Of a DNA stretch of 64,000 nucleotides, positions 34,341 through 46,394 are shown piece after piece. This stretch comes from Stictocephala bisonia (Eukaryota; Arthropoda; Insecta; Hemiptera; Membracidae): the NCBI GenBank assembly GCA_035578905.1, contig JAQJVL010000615.1, forward strand, positions 33,446-97,445, in the 5' to 3' direction. Both the position numbers and the translations under genes were made by a program. The stretch's first letter is position 1; the number at the start of each line of letters is the position of its first letter. The notes under the pieces are model-generated. The model ran no database searches. It worked only from the letters and a program-made list of their open reading frames with translations, and had not been told where the DNA came from.

Positions 34341-34839
34341 CTCGTAGGTTTGTAATTATTGTTTGGATGGTTATAGTTATATTGTTACTTCTCTTTATAA
34401 TTTATCGTTCAATGTTATGCTTTTGTATTAACATATTATTGTTGTTGTTCTTCTTTATAGTTTATCTAAAATGTTAATGTTTGATGTTATTATATTGTAT
34501 ATCTTTATTTTTTTTTTTTTTTATAATACATAATTGGAGCATAAGCTCCAATAATTGAGCAGTCTTATTATTTTGTATTTATGTTTTTATTTTTGCAGTT
34601 TACTGCAGTTGATAGGCCGTCATAATTTATGCTGCTCAAAAGAGCCATTCAATGGTCTGATGTATTTCTGTCAATAATCAACATGTCTATTCGTCAACAT
34701 TAGTGAGGAATATTTATTAGTAAATAAAAGGAATTGTTATATTCACTCTAAGTTTCTAAACTTAGTTCATAATTTGTACTAATCTCATTTTGGTATGTTA
34801 TAGGAGAAGCATTAGTAGTTGTGCAGAAAGATGCATTTT

Positions 34840-34891
<52 letters not shown>

Positions 34892-35259
34892 AGTGCTAGT
34901 TTTAACAAGTTTTAATATGTTTTTATCTTATTTCTAGAACTGTAATTGTAATTTTTCATAAATTAAAACACCAAAAAATGAAACCATAGAATTGAAACAT
35001 AAATATAAAGAAGAAATCACGAAGAGCATTTTCAACGCTACAATACTCGGCAATTACCGTAGTCTAGCCACCTCAAATTTTTTAATTAACTCAAGTATTT
35101 AAATATTTCACTGCCAGTAAATAAACTTCAATTCAATCTAAAGAAATAGTTGTAAAGTTCATTTTCATATTAATTTTTAAAGTAACAAAGAACAATTTAA
35201 TATAATATAAGTGAAAAATAAAATCTTAAATCAAGATCCAATATGGCTACCCCAAGCAT
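34341..35259. other. LINE 3' UTR-like sequence, then nothing recognised
   Basis: 34341-34700 is probably the 3' UTR of the preceding LINE; it includes a small GGAGCATAAGCTCC palindrome (34535-34548). A (TA)n microsatellite occupies about 34840-34882. The remainder is featureless. Confidence 0.45.
34840..34892. repeat. (TA)n microsatellite ending in (CA)n
   Basis: An uninterrupted TA run of about 20 units followed by acacacac. Confidence 0.9.
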
Positions 35260-35527
35260 TTAATATATTCACTGCGAGTGGGTCAGTACTGACCCAAGGC
35301 AACCTACATGCGCAACCTGATGGGTCAGTACAAACCCAAACGTCATTGTTCCACCATTTTGTTTAATGTGAGGTTAGGTTTGTTCAGAGGAACGTGAGTG
35401 TTGCGTTCTCATATTGTCCAGGTTACAGTGAAAGTAGTGTTCAATTAACACTTATTTCTGTCACTATAGGCCTAATGACTTAATATGGCTGAAAATTCAG
35501 GAATAAAATTATTCACAAGAATCCAGT

Positions 35528-37600
35528 TTGAGTGATGACAATGACAATAATATTAATCATAGTGATAGTGATAGTGATGACAGTGACCTAAATGATATTG
35601 ACAGAACTGAGGAGGTGAGTGATGGGAAGAAGTTGATTCGGATGACAACATTCAGTACAATACTGTATGGTCCCCGACAACACAAGGTATGCGCAGGATT
35701 CCTTTCACATGACAGAATGAATTATTAGTGGAGATACCAGATGAGAATACTCCTATTGATTGGTTTCTACTTATCTTAGATGATGACATAGCTCTGGAAC
35801 AAATTGTTACGCGAACTAATAACTATGAAAGTCTATATTTTCCTGGAGCAACAGACAAATCCAGAATAAATAAGTACTGTTCAGTACTTATAACTTATAT
35901 TTTAAGGTTTTATAATAGCATTTAATGTGTTAACACTTTAGCATTAAGAAATAGTTTTTAAGCCAAGAGCGCATTTTAAGTTGTATTATTTTTTAATTTG
36001 AAATATCTCAACAGAGAGAGAGAGAGAGAGGGGGGGTAACGCTTTCTAAAAGCGACATAAATCAGGCGATATGACGTAGTCAGTCGTCTTGAAATCTGAT
36101 TGGTTGGAATGCACTGTTCTAAAAACGTTTTGCACCACGCGGGGTTTTACGCCACCTCACTCTGTCTAGAAACTCTGTCTAGAAAACTCGGTCTTGTAAC
36201 GTCCCTCTCACAGCGCACTTCTCTCATATACACTTTGGAGGCCCTATGCCTCGTGCTCTTTCTATATTGTTTCTCTAAATCTCTGTTAACCACTCTTAAA
36301 CGTCTTTTAATATTTTTGTGTGTGATATTTTGTACATTTAATTTCTTGTGTGAACTCCCGCCATAGTTTGTGCTTCAAGATCTTCTTTGTGCGTGCTTCC
36401 GTGGCAGATGAACTTTGCGAGAAGCGTTCTACCGCGATTCGTGTAAGAAGACTCAAGATAAATTGAAGTGAGAACTGTCGTTCGTTGCGTTTCCCTCCAA
36501 GACATTGATGGACCTCGCTACCACCTCACCAACGGTTGTCTCCGGACCTTCCCTCACCTAATTGGAATATTGGACAAGGTACTGTTTTCATCATTTCATG
36601 TGTGTAACTTTAGTTATTTTTGTAAGCATATTGCTCGACATTTTGTCCCATTTTGTAACAACAAATTATCCACAAACTCTCTCTATAGACATTAACTTTT
36701 TGGGCGTTTTTTAATATAAAAATTCCCTGGTCCTTCGAATCAATTTAGATAAATATTTAATTTTCTCATCTCTCATTTACCGCTCAAGTACTGTTCCCGA
36801 ACTTAAGATTTGTATTGGATTATTGTTACATATGGGTACAATTGGGCTCAGTAGAATAAATGAATACTGGAAGACAGACAGTATATTTGACCTCAAAATC
36901 TTCAGGGAACATATGTCCCGAGATAAGATTTTTAGTAATTTTGAGATGCTTACATTTTAGCAGTAATAATCAAAATTCCAAGAATGGTGACAGACTGAAA
37001 AAAGTAAGACTCGTAATTGATTGGTTCAGCAACCAGATGATGCAATTGCATTATCCAGGTAAAGATTTGTCATTGGATGAGTGCATGATTTTGTAGCGTG
37101 GACAATTGATATTCCACAAGTATCTCAAGGGGAAAGCCACAAGTATGGAATGAAGTTATATTCCCTGTGTGGGCCAGATGGTCTTGTACTCAATTTTACT
37201 GTATATTCTGGCAAAAGGGGCCACTTTCTGACCAAGGCCATGCTTATAAAGTTGTAAAACTATTGATGAGGGGAAAGTTAAATCTAGGGCACAGTGTCTA
37301 CATGGATAAATTTTACAATTCTTTTCTATTAGCCTCTGAACTACAATGGAGGGACACTTATTGTACAGGGATACTGATGATTGACAGAAAACATGTACCT
37401 CTAGATGCCAAAGTAGCCATACTCAAAACAGGAGAAACAATCGAGCGATACGTAGAGGGTGTACTCGTTACTAAATGGCAAGATCGTCAGGTAGCACACA
37501 TTTCTACAGAGTTCGAAAATATCATGGGCCAATCTACAAAGAAAAGGGGCCAGTTGTGGGACAAACCAGTGCCTATTATCTATACCTATAAAAGGCAAAT
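35528..37600 (+). pseudogene. piggyBac transposase, broken
   Basis: An acidic amino end (DDNDNNINHSDSDSDDSD) is followed in shifted frames by ENTPIDWFLLILDDDI, then after the insertion STVPELKICIGLLLHMGTIG, IRFLVILRCLHFSSNNQNSK, VIDWFSNQMMQLHYPGKDLS and LDECMIL (first catalytic Asp). Next come LYSLCGPDGLVLNFTVYSG, LGHSVYMDKFYNS (second catalytic Asp), LPL-type DRKHVPLDAKVAILKTGETI and WQDRQVAHIST. The third Asp region (YNKHMGGVD) is missing because the copy diverges after KPVPIIY. At least four frameshifts or stops are present. This family differs in sequence from the piggyBac at 13668-16431. Confidence 0.85.
35883..36785. mobile_element. Unclassified 903-bp insertion with 11-bp TSD
   Basis: It lies between perfect copies of AAGTACTGTTC (35872-35882 and 36786-36796), and the piggyBac transposase reads on after it. 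It has a GA microsatellite followed by a G run (36016-36037), a GC-richer middle and no convincing frame. The 11-bp duplication points to target-primed retroposition or a Penelope-type element rather than an LTR element, but no RT is present. Confidence 0.6.
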
Positions 37601-38153
37601 ACCACTGACTCATTCACTCATCGCTATAACTAAAAAAGTACTAAGTCTACGAGGCTGAAATTTTGTAGAGTCAAAGGTCTTATGTTGTAGATGTGCAATA
37701 AGAAGGGATTTTGAAAAATTCTTAGTAAATCGAAGATGGCAGCCTTTTTAGTGTCAAAAATGTTAAATGCCAAAAACAGTGTTTCTCTAATTGGACTATA
37801 GCGGCTAAATGAATGGTTCTACAGCAAAACTAACACCATTTCCTATGCGATCTACAACTTTAGTCCAATGACTTTTTGCTCTATCTCACCTCCTTCATCC
37901 TTAGGTAGAGCTAGATTCTCAATTTGTGTGTGTAAATCAAATTGGTTAATTTACGGCCTCTAAGAGTAGACTTATAAATTTGTCTAGACTGTAAAACTTT
38001 GTTATCTAGGAGAACATACTGTACTCAGTGGGAAAATATACAATTTAAACTGAACACATGTATAGCCAGGTCATAGAATATGGTTAAACAGGCTAGAAAC
38101 ACGATATTTCACTGATTCAGAGTAAATTACCGTACTTTGCCCCCCCCCCCCCC
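37601..38153. other. Non-coding, unknown repeat-like DNA; poly(C) run
   Basis: Between the piggyBac remnant and the Penelope element. The sequence near 37660-37900 has the character of an interspersed repeat but I cannot name it. A run of 15 or so C residues ends near 38153. Confidence 0.4.
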
Positions 38154-38195
38154 AACAAGACAAAGGTTGTTGGACGTTTGCCATCATTACATGAA
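38154..38195. repeat. PLE left inverted terminal repeat
   Basis: About 35 bp (GACAAAGGTTGTTGGACGTT and onward to CATG) match the inverse of about 47504-47541 with three mismatches. Confidence 0.75.
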
Positions 38196-38199
38196 AAAA

Positions 38200-39369
38200 A
38201 GATGGAAAATACACACTATTAAATAGAGAACCAACTAAATCTTTTGAAAGGAAAATTGAAAAAAACCTTAAGAAAACACAAAAAAAAACATGCCCAATAA
38301 ATTACGTAGAAGGCTAACACCACATAATTCCAAAACACCACACATGTATGGCCTACTCAAAATTCACAAACCTAACATTCCCTTTCGCCCTATTGTTAGC
38401 TCCAGAGATTCTCCTGCCCGTGAATTATGCAAGTTTCTCCAACAACACAACATCAAATGTAAAGAATTCACTGAAATGACAAAAAGCATGACAATAAATA
38501 ATGACATTCTTGTCAGTTTTGATGTTGGTTAACTTGTTCACTAATATTCCTGTAAAAGAAACTCTAAAAATAATTGAAAACAGGCTTAGCCAAGACATTA
38601 AATTTTCAGAACGTACCAAACTCCCCATAAATGTAATAATGGAACTTTTACAGCTTTGCATAGAATGTTATCACTTTGAAATAGAAGGTCAAATATACCG
38701 CTAAGAGTATGGTATGGCAATGGGTACCCCACTATCACCTATTTTCGCCCATGGAAGAGTTTGAGGAACAAGCAATTGCTTCCTCAAGTCTCAAACCTAA
38801 GGTTTGGCTTAGGTACATGGACGACACATTTGTCTGCTGGAGTTACAAAAATTTAGAAGAATTTTTAAAACACTTGAACAAGGTTTCACCCACCATTAAT
38901 TTCACCATGAAAGAAGTAAATAATAAATTATAATTTTTGGATGTAAATGTAGAAAAACAAAACACGGCCCTAAAACATCAGTCTACAGAAAACAAGCTCA
39001 CACAGGCAAATACCTAAATTTCAATTCTAACCACCCACAAATTGTTAAAGAAGGTGTAGCCTTCTATCTCTTTGATAGGGCCCAAGCCATATGCTCAAAA
39101 ATGTCTCCAAAGATCTCATAAACAATGGCTACCCTCAGTCTCTCATAAATAAATACAAACAAATAAGAAAACACAAACAAACACCCACTGACACAGAAAA
39201 ACCTAAAGCATTCAAGTCTATTCCATATATGCTTAACTTTTCAGAAAAAATGTGACGCATAGCTAGGAAATACAAAATCAGAACATCATTCAACACACAA
39301 AACACATCAAGACTGTCCTTAACAAAAACTAAACCAAAGAATTAGGAGCAATCCTCCAAAAACGAAGTA
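38200..39369 (+). pseudogene. Penelope reverse transcriptase
   Basis: Frames in order: KLRRRLTPHNSKTPHMYGLL, KIHKPNIPFRPIVSSRDSPA (the hallmark KIHK / RPIVSS of Penelope RTs), ILVSFDV then NLFTNIPVKETLKIIENRL (domain A), YGMAMGTPLSPIFA (template-grip block) and WLRYMDDTFVCW (catalytic YMDD). Then KVSPTINFTMKEVNNKL and a telomerase-like tail to KYKIRTSFNTQNTSRLSLTK. Disruptions are near 38528, 38701 (in-frame stop), 38745, 38932 and others. The RT of PLEs is related to telomerase RT. Upstream coding is lost or not recognisable before 38200. Confidence 0.85.
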
Positions 39370-39408
39370 GCCTACATACATACATACATATCCTAGTCCC
39401 GTTCCAGT

Positions 39409-39735
39409 TTACTGGGTCTGGGTGTTGACAAGCACTCTCCATCTTCTTCTATCAGACCAGATTCTTTCTTCCTCAATCTGCTCCCATCTGTACCCTCTAT
39501 TTCCGATCTCTTCCTTAACACCTTCTAACCATCTCTTTCTCGGTCTACCTCTAGCTCTCCGTCCCTCTTCTTTACTTTCCATCATTTTCCTTGGCAGTCT
39601 GTTTGGATCCATTCTTTTGATGTGCCCATACCACCGTAAAATATTCTGATCTATTTTTTCTCTTATACTTCTAACTCCTAGTTCCTCTCTTATATCTTCA
39701 TTCCTCACTCTATCTCTTCTCGTTTTTCCACACAT
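39409..39735 (-). pseudogene. RTE-like LINE RT, carboxyl-terminal segment
   Basis: Minus frame: CGKTRRDRVRNEDIREELGV, IDQNILRWYGHIKRMD, RARGRPRKRWLEGVKEEIG. This is the RTE carboxyl motif (R-W-x-GH-x-x-R-M, then GRPRKRW). It continues the RT at 45723-46394 after the Gypsy insertion, the junction falling within EMKFLRGM / CGKTRR. Confidence 0.85.
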
Positions 39736-39738
39736 ACC

Positions 39739-40424
39739 TGCGGGGAACGGCGAACGAAATATGCGTATGCTACCAATTGCGGGGAAACGGGCGAAAATGA
39801 ACCCGGATTAAATGCGCGGTTGTAGAGCGAATTGAATAGCAAAGATTAATTACCAGAGGCCGTGTGAGATCATCGCTGGCTAATAATCGTCGCCTGTTCC
39901 ACCACATTAGAAACGCGCGGGCTGGTACAATGGTGTTGGCCGCGTGAGTGCTAATTGACGGTGCCTAACAATCACAACCAGCTTTGATCAGCACTAAGAG
40001 TGATCTACCTTAAGGGTAATATAATTACATGTTAATTGAGAGATTAAATATAATGGTGAAATAACTGGTTGGCTGCGATCCCCTCGTGCCCTAGACTTCC
40101 CAATCCCTACATTTTAATTGACTGATTAAATCCTACCCAGCGGAACTACTCCCCCCCCCTTAATGGTTAATTTAGCCTGATCTAGTCATAATGAATTTAG
40201 TAAAGCTCTATTCTAAAACTTAGCTGGCGAGTGAGCGGCCGGAGTCGGCATCTTCCTTCGGGCTGGATAAACTCACTCTCCCTCTTCCTGGCGCTGACTC
40301 TGTCCGACGACCTGACGACGACCGCTGACGACTCCTAGACGACTGCGTACGCCGCACCCTTCCCAGATCCTCGCGCATGCGCACGCGATAGTTGCATCTC
40401 TCACCGCGGGTGGCGCTCGCCACA
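39739..40424 (-). repeat. Gypsy LTR, left copy (3' LTR)
   Basis: Begins TGCGGGGAACGG and ends GCTCGCCACA on the plus strand. It differs from the right copy by a 12-bp length difference near its plus-strand start and a few substitutions. It is preceded on the coding strand by a G-rich purine tract (40425-40436). Confidence 0.88.
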
Positions 40425-43013
40425 ATCTCCCCCCCCTAAAAATGTGTGTTTTTTTTTAATTTTTTTTTTTTTTTTTTATTTCAGGTAAGAGGTAAGGAAG
40501 GTGTGGGGCTCAGCTTGTATGTCTCAAATCCTGGGGGGTCCGAAGAGTCCGCTTCTCCTCCAGCAGGGAGGTGCCCTAAGTTCGAAAGTGATTCTGCGGG
40601 GATGTGTTGTAAGTTGTCAACAGTTGGTTGGTTGATGCAGCGGTCAGTGTTCTAAAGTTTTTCTCTTTTTTTCTCCCTTTTTTTGTTTTTAAATAGAAGG
40701 TAAGGTGTGTCGGCTCGCGCGGCAAAATAACTACTTAACTACTTATGATCCTAACAGTAAAACTGATCCTAACCATTTTGCTGGAACTAAAACTAAATCT
40801 GAAGTGGTGCGGGAGTGTGTCAGCGAAATGGTGTCTAAAGTAGGATGGATCCGATTGGTATCACACCTTCCACCGGTTCTGATCACGCAGTGTGGATTCG
40901 CCACTCTTTGGTTAGCTGATACTTGTATAGGGCTAATAGCCATGATAGTGGGTTAGCCGTAACAGCGGCTGTGTGCACTACATAATAGTGATTCAAAATA
41001 GATGCAGCAACTTCTGGTGGGGCAACCCATGCCTCAAGGTAGTTGAATGCGCCACTACCCGCCATAGTTGGAGGTCAGATATGGTAATCCATGCCGAAAT
41101 GCAATAAGATGACAATGTGCTTCACACTATGAGATTGGTATATAGACCAATAATGGTCGGACAGCTGAATTACTGCCCCTCCTCAATCCAGGGCTCAGCC
41201 GATGGACGATAGGATAGCTGAAAGGCGGGTGGTCGTTGTTCATAGATGGCGTGACTGGAATGACATCCCTTGAATTGGTTGAACCAGTTGACTCACACTT
41301 AGTTATTAATCCGCAAGTCGCTGACACATGCCCTTATCGGACGCAAATCCCCCCCGCGACTATCTTAAATGGTAAGGTAATTCTAATTATTCGCTAATTT
41401 GAAAGAAAAGAAATTGAATTGATTTAAATTAGTTATGGTTGACTAAAGAATCGTGAATTACAGCAAAATACTAATATAATAAAGGTTAAAAATAAATAAA
41501 AAATATTAATATAAAAGGAAAATTAAATCTGAAAGCTTTATCTTAAATACAATAATTGAAATTAGTAAACTTAGCTCTATTGTTTGACACACGTTACACT
41601 TCCCTTCAATCTTTGCTTATTAAATATGTTGGTAAATAAATGCTGGAGAGAAACACTGCCTAGTCTGTGCGTACGTCGGTCGTTAGCAAACGCGATGGGA
41701 AAACTGTTGGTGAGGAAAGGTAAACATTAAGTCGGTCTGTATGTGAGGTTGGTAATGTATAGAAACATCTCAGGTGACTCTAGTAATGGATCCCTTTTTA
41801 AGCTGTTGACAAGTGGAGGTGAAGGTAGGATATTAATTATTAAATTAATTATTAAGGTTGATTATCAAATTTTAAATGTGGTTATGTTAAAATTAAAGTG
41901 ACCTAATAGATTGTGGCTTGGGCCAATTCCCCATTGTGGTGTATTGTTGTAGCGTCCGTCTGTCTGTTGTTCTAGGTCTTGCAGCCGAACAATGGAATGC
42001 GATAAGACCGTCGCTCGACGATGTCTTCCGCCCTATTACTTCCAAGAATAATATTTTGGGCTGGGTGCAGTCTATTCCTATATTGACCGCGCTCCCAAAT
42101 AATATACTAGGTTTTAATCTTACAGCTACATTAAATTATATGCCAACACCCCGAATAGATATATATATATATATACAATATTTAATACTAGAAAATTCAA
42201 TTCTTATAACTAATTGGTTCATTGTCAATTCTGACATGTTTGTCTCGCTCCTAATGATCGTCCCTAATACATCGCGCTAAATAACCTTGTTTCATACACT
42301 TAACTTTATTGTACTACTAAAATTTAATCTGCCCGTATCCCTGGCTCATTGTTGGCATCCCTAAGTACTAAATAGAAAAGAAAAGTGATAGACAGAACAG
42401 ATATAGTCATGTGTAAGTGTGACGACGAATGTTGTGCTATTATGTGTGAGTGATGTGTGCATGTGCGTGTGTGTGCGTGTGTGTGTGTGTGTGTGTTGTG
42501 TGTGTGTGTGTGTGTGTCACTGCGACTATCCTGAGGCGTGTCGACTCACCTCACGATGGCTTATCCGTCAGCTGTGTGCCGGGCAAGCAGCATAGACAAA
42601 AGTGAATTACGAAAAAAAAAAAAAACACAAAAATATTTCACAGCTTTTGTTTATACTGGAATTAAGGAACTCATGAGATGATTTCTTTAACCTAATTGAT
42701 AAAAAAAATTAAAACTTGCCACGGTCACAGCGGCTTAGCAGCGTTTTCCCCCTAATAACGATGTATAAAACGGTAAAAAAAAAACTTTCGGCGCCTCACG
42801 TCAACAGGACGTCGGGCAATTTGTAGGGAAGCCCTCGTAAAGAAATCCCTTAGACTCAAACGCCCGACCCCGTGGTAACTAGAGGTGTCGCTTGGAAGAA
42901 AATTTAAACGCGGGAAGACGTGTAGATAGAATGAAGGAAAGGAAAGGAAGATAGAACTTAAGAGCTACACTAACCTAGGCTAGGGACCGTCGCATAGCAC
43001 TCACCCGGCCATA
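40425..43013. other. Gypsy internal region, no gene
   Basis: Non-coding internal DNA downstream of the integrase in the element's sense. It includes poly(T) tracts (40447-40480) and a (GT)n microsatellite at about 42465-42518. Small plus-strand frames here run antisense to the element and show no known domain. A decayed env gene is possible but not visible. Confidence 0.5.
42465..42518. repeat. (GT)n microsatellite
   Basis: A nearly pure GT/TG run with two interruptions, inside the Gypsy internal region. Confidence 0.9.
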
Positions 43014-43457
43014 TTAAAACTGGGGTTGAAAAAAACGTTTTAACTGAGAAACGTGCGCCGACGTTACAAAGTTCCCCGTTGACGGCTTTACTAACTGCAC
43101 GGTGACCGGTGTGGTGAATCGGGCTATCACACACGGGTTGGACCATTGTGGCATGAGTTTGTAATTTACGTTATCCGCCGCTTTGGACTGGGGATGTAGT
43201 CTGTACATAACCCAATCACCCGGTTTGAAGTTATGGGGTTTCTTATCCCTGTTGTAGTACGCCTCGCGCTTTTGCCTCGCGCGACGCAGGGCGTCTAACG
43301 CTTGCCTCCAGCGCTGTTCCGTTGGAATCTGCGGGGCCGAGGGCACTAGCTCGTCGAGCCTCCACGCTAATTGAAGCGGATGTTTAATTTCCCTACCCAG
43401 GAACAAGCTAGCAGGCGTTGCACCTGTGCTGTCATGCTGGGCGGAATTGAAGGCCAC
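43014..43457 (-). pseudogene. Gypsy integrase, carboxyl-terminal fragment
   Basis: 147 residues on the minus strand. It begins AFNSAQHDSTGATPASLFLG (the end of the integrase core: NSAxHxSTGxTPAxLxxGR), followed by a helical Arg-rich linker (DALRRARQKREAYYNRDKKP) and a GPY/F-like module (FKPGDWVMYRLHPQSKA; GPY-equivalent at LMPQWSNPCVIARF; VHVSQLKRF-type end). The catalytic residues of the integrase and everything upstream (protease, RT, RNase H) are absent, although the fragment itself is open. Confidence 0.88.
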
Positions 43458-45000
43458 CTGAAACCAATGTAGGTTCTGATCCCATGTTCGATGTCCAATT
43501 AATTAATAATAGAATTAAAAGACAAATTATTATTTGTAGATTCTCTAATACCATATTTATTTAAAGGAAATTGTTTTACTTGTAGTGAGTAATATTCGTC
43601 AGTGTGTTTGTGCAATCAATAAGTTCAGCTGGACACGGCTGGGTGTCTTGTAGTAGACAAAACCGGTTTCTACTGTGTGGATCGATAATGCTCAAGTATA
43701 ACTGGAATACCGTTGACCTGCTAATAGCTTGCTGGGGTGACATTTAATACTGGCTGAAAAGAAAATATGCTAAACTTAACTTAATATGAACTGTACATAA
43801 TCAATAGAATACATTACATACTGTAAATAATAGAAACATTAATCAATAGTTAATTGCCTCTCCACTCAGGTTACTCCGAGATTTCCCAAGCGAAATTTTA
43901 TTTTCAGTCTTATTAATTCCTCTAATAGTTACTCTCTTTTTTTTTACATTTTTTACATTTATTTTTACATATATTTTTTTTACATTTTTTTAAAATTAAT
44001 TTTACATATTTTTTTGGTTTTTTTTCCTTTTTAATAGATTTTTACTTATTCATTTTAGAAAGGAGGACTACACTATTATTAACTTCGCTTGGAAAATAAT
44101 TGGCGTGAAATCTCCTAAGCAGTTGGATGTAACCCAAGCTTTGAGAGTATTTGTCACAAAATTCGTTATCACAAGGTGTAATCAAAAATAAATTGTTGCA
44201 CAAATCTTAAACAAAATTAAACTATTACTAAACTACTTAAATGAAATGAATGCAGAGGGCCGTCCAGAAGACTATCGGCTTTCGTATTTGTACTAATGGC
44301 TAAAGTGGTATTCCCTACAACTTTGATAAATATTTGATCTTGCTTTATAAGATTCCTAGTTAATATATCTGACGCTATTTATATAAATTTGAATATATTT
44401 TTTTTAGTTAAACTCCCCAAATTTAACAAATTTGGGCACGAGGTTCGAAGGTATATTGTTACATGCACTCACGCGTTCGTGTAAGAGGAAAATTTACACA
44501 AAAAAGGAATTTGTAACTTCTTCTCCCTTCATTTTTATTATTTATACTTCTTGAGTAAATTGAAAAATGAGGAACATATACAGAAATAGACAATGCTGAA
44601 ATCACCGGATGCACGCGGTCGCAGCCTATAGACAGGTTTAAAAACGAACGACAACCGCCCGTCTACACCGCAGACACGTACCTCCAGGTTCTCACCGTCA
44701 TTGTTCTCGGTATTTATTAACCAGAAAAATTAAATCACCTTGTTGAAAATAATATCACCCTAAATTCAATTCTAGTAATTCGAAAATTTGTTGCTTTATC
44801 GTTGATTGCTAGGAGTGAAAGTCATGTTTGCCGGTCGGCCGACATGCTCGTGACATGCCCGTGCTGTGCCCGACATGTCCGTATCTGCTTCTCTTCGTGC
44901 AAGTTAACCGACCTTTTTACTAATAAAACATCTATATATATATATTGCCAAAACTAATCGCCCTGCTATTTCACTCATAAAAAAAATATTTAATTTTACT
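43458..45000. other. Gypsy leader region, no gene
   Basis: Should hold gag and most of pol in a complete copy but shows only AT-rich non-coding sequence, with oligo(T) runs near 43930-44030. The loss of pol seems to end precisely at the integrase, near 43470. Confidence 0.5.
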
Positions 45001-45020
45001 CTGAACGCTCTGCTACCAAT
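45001..45020 (-). other. Gypsy primer-binding site region
   Basis: Directly after the 5' LTR on the minus strand the sequence reads ATTGGTAGCAGAGCG, a TGG-starting tRNA 3'-end complement of a kind seen in Gypsy elements. I did not assign the tRNA. Confidence 0.6.
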
Positions 45021-45718
45021 TGCGGGGAAAGGCGGCGCGAAAAAATGTGTGTGATGTGTATGCTACCAATTGCGGGGAAACGGGCGAAAATGAACCCGGA
45101 TTAAATGCGCGGTTGTAGAGCGAATTGAATAGCAAAGATTAATTACCAGAGGCCGTGTGAGATCATCGCTGGCTAATAATCGTCGCCTGTTCCACCATGT
45201 TAGAAACGCGCGGGCTGGTACAATGGTGTTGGCCGCGTGAGTGCTAATTGACGGTGCCTAACAATCACAACCAGCTTTGATCAGCACTAAGAGTGATCTA
45301 CCTTAAGGGTAATATAATTACATGTTAATTGAGAGATTAAATATAATGGGGAAATAACTGGTTGGCTGCGATCCCCTCGTGCCCTAGACTTCCCAATCCC
45401 TACATTTTAATTGACTGATTAAATCCTACCCAGCGGAACTACTCCCCCCCCCTTAATGGTTAATTTAGCCTGATCTAGTCATAATGAATTTAGTAAAACT
45501 CTATTCTAAAAACTTAGCTGGCGAGTGAGCGGCCGGAGTCGGCATCTTCCTTCGGGCTGGATAAACTCACTCTCCCTCTTCCTGGCGCTGACTCTGTCCG
45601 ACGACCTGACGACGACCGCTGACGACTCCTAGACGACTGCGTACGCCGCACCCTTCCCAGATCCTCGCGCATGTGCACGCGATAGTTGCATCTCTCACCG
45701 CGGGTGGCGCTCGCCACA
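45021..45718 (-). repeat. Gypsy LTR, right copy (5' LTR)
   Basis: 698 bp, a near-identical direct copy of 39739-40424. The motif TGCTACCAATTGCGGGG occurs both at its plus-strand start (45011) and about 50 bp further in (45061), suggesting a small internal duplication near the U5 end. Confidence 0.88.
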
Positions 45719-45722
45719 TACC

Positions 45723-46394
45723 TCTCAAAAATTTCATCTCTCCTGCCTGTACTCGGCTCCATTCTTTCTCATTCATCGTCCATGTCTCCGATGCATATGT
45801 AATTATTGGGGTATAATATGATTTAAACATTATCATCTTTGCTTTTGTGGGTACACTTTTGTTTCACACCAGGTGTTTTACCGTTTGGTAAAAATTTCCA
45901 CCTTTTTGTAGTCTAGCTGCCACTTCTTCTTTCAATTTCCCTTCCTTCGATATTAGTGCTCCTAAATATTTAAAATTTTCCACTGTCTTCAGCGGTTCCC
46001 CTTCTATGGTTATGTCTGCATTTATTGTTCCAGTCCTTCCAACCACTAGAATTTCACTCTTTTCTTTGCTAATCTTTAAATCATTTTCTTTGAGTTGCTT
46101 GTGCCATTCATTTAAACGCTCTTGAACTTCATCTACAGTTTTCCCCCATATCAATAGATCATCGGCAAAAATCATTGTATTCAACTCTCCCTTTACTTTC
46201 TTCTTAACTGCTCTTGTAATCTTTTCCATTACTATATTAAAGAGTATAGGCGATAGCACACTTCCTTGTTTCAATCCTTTCTTTATCTCAAACCAGTCTG
46301 TATCGCCTAAATTCGTTCTCACACAGCATTTATGTGCTTTGTACATTTCTTTTACCCATCCTATATAATCATCATCTATCCCTATTTCTTTCAT
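45723..46394 (-). pseudogene. RTE-like LINE RT, central segment
   Basis: From 46394 downward: IGIDDDYIGWVKEMYKAHKC, IKKGLKQGSVLSPILFNIVM (template-grip block), LNTMIFADDLLIWGK (catalytic FADD), ENFKYLGALISKEGKLKEEV. After a frameshift near 45840: MIMFKSYYTPIITYASETWT and RVQAGEMKFLRGM. The RT amino half and the endonuclease are missing (5' truncation). It joins 39409-39735 once the Gypsy element is discounted. Confidence 0.88.

Larger units (their letters stand above)
35264..37600 (+). mobile_element. Second piggyBac-type transposon, 3'-truncated and interrupted
   Basis: It starts after TTAA at 35260-35263 with subterminal GGGTCAGTACTGACCC palindromes, continues into a piggyBac transposase and loses similarity after about 37590. 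A 903-bp insertion (35883-36785) splits the gene. A possible relative of its other end is the GAGTCAGTATTGACCC word near 47618-47633, beyond the Penelope element, but the match is short and not proof. Confidence 0.65.
39739..45718 (-). mobile_element. Gypsy-type LTR retrotransposon, internally deleted
   Basis: Two LTRs of 686 and 698 bp, more than 95% alike by eye, enclose 4.6 kb. Termini are TG...CA on either strand (minus strand TGTGGCGAGC ... CCCCGCA). The flanking duplication is TACC (39735-39738 and 45719-45722). The coding strand is minus because an integrase fragment, the primer-binding site next to the right LTR and the purine tract next to the left LTR all agree. Of pol only the end of the integrase is left, so this is a non-autonomous deletion derivative. 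The close LTR match indicates a recent insertion, the youngest of this nest. Confidence 0.88.

Noticed and set aside
39422..39649. Plus-strand frame antisense to LINE RT
   Set aside because: It is the shadow of the minus-strand RTE carboxyl segment.
40220..40423. Minus-strand Arg/Ser-rich frame repeated at 45514-45762
   Set aside because: Both copies lie inside the two LTRs and are the same LTR sequence; no domain. Possibly translated by chance only.
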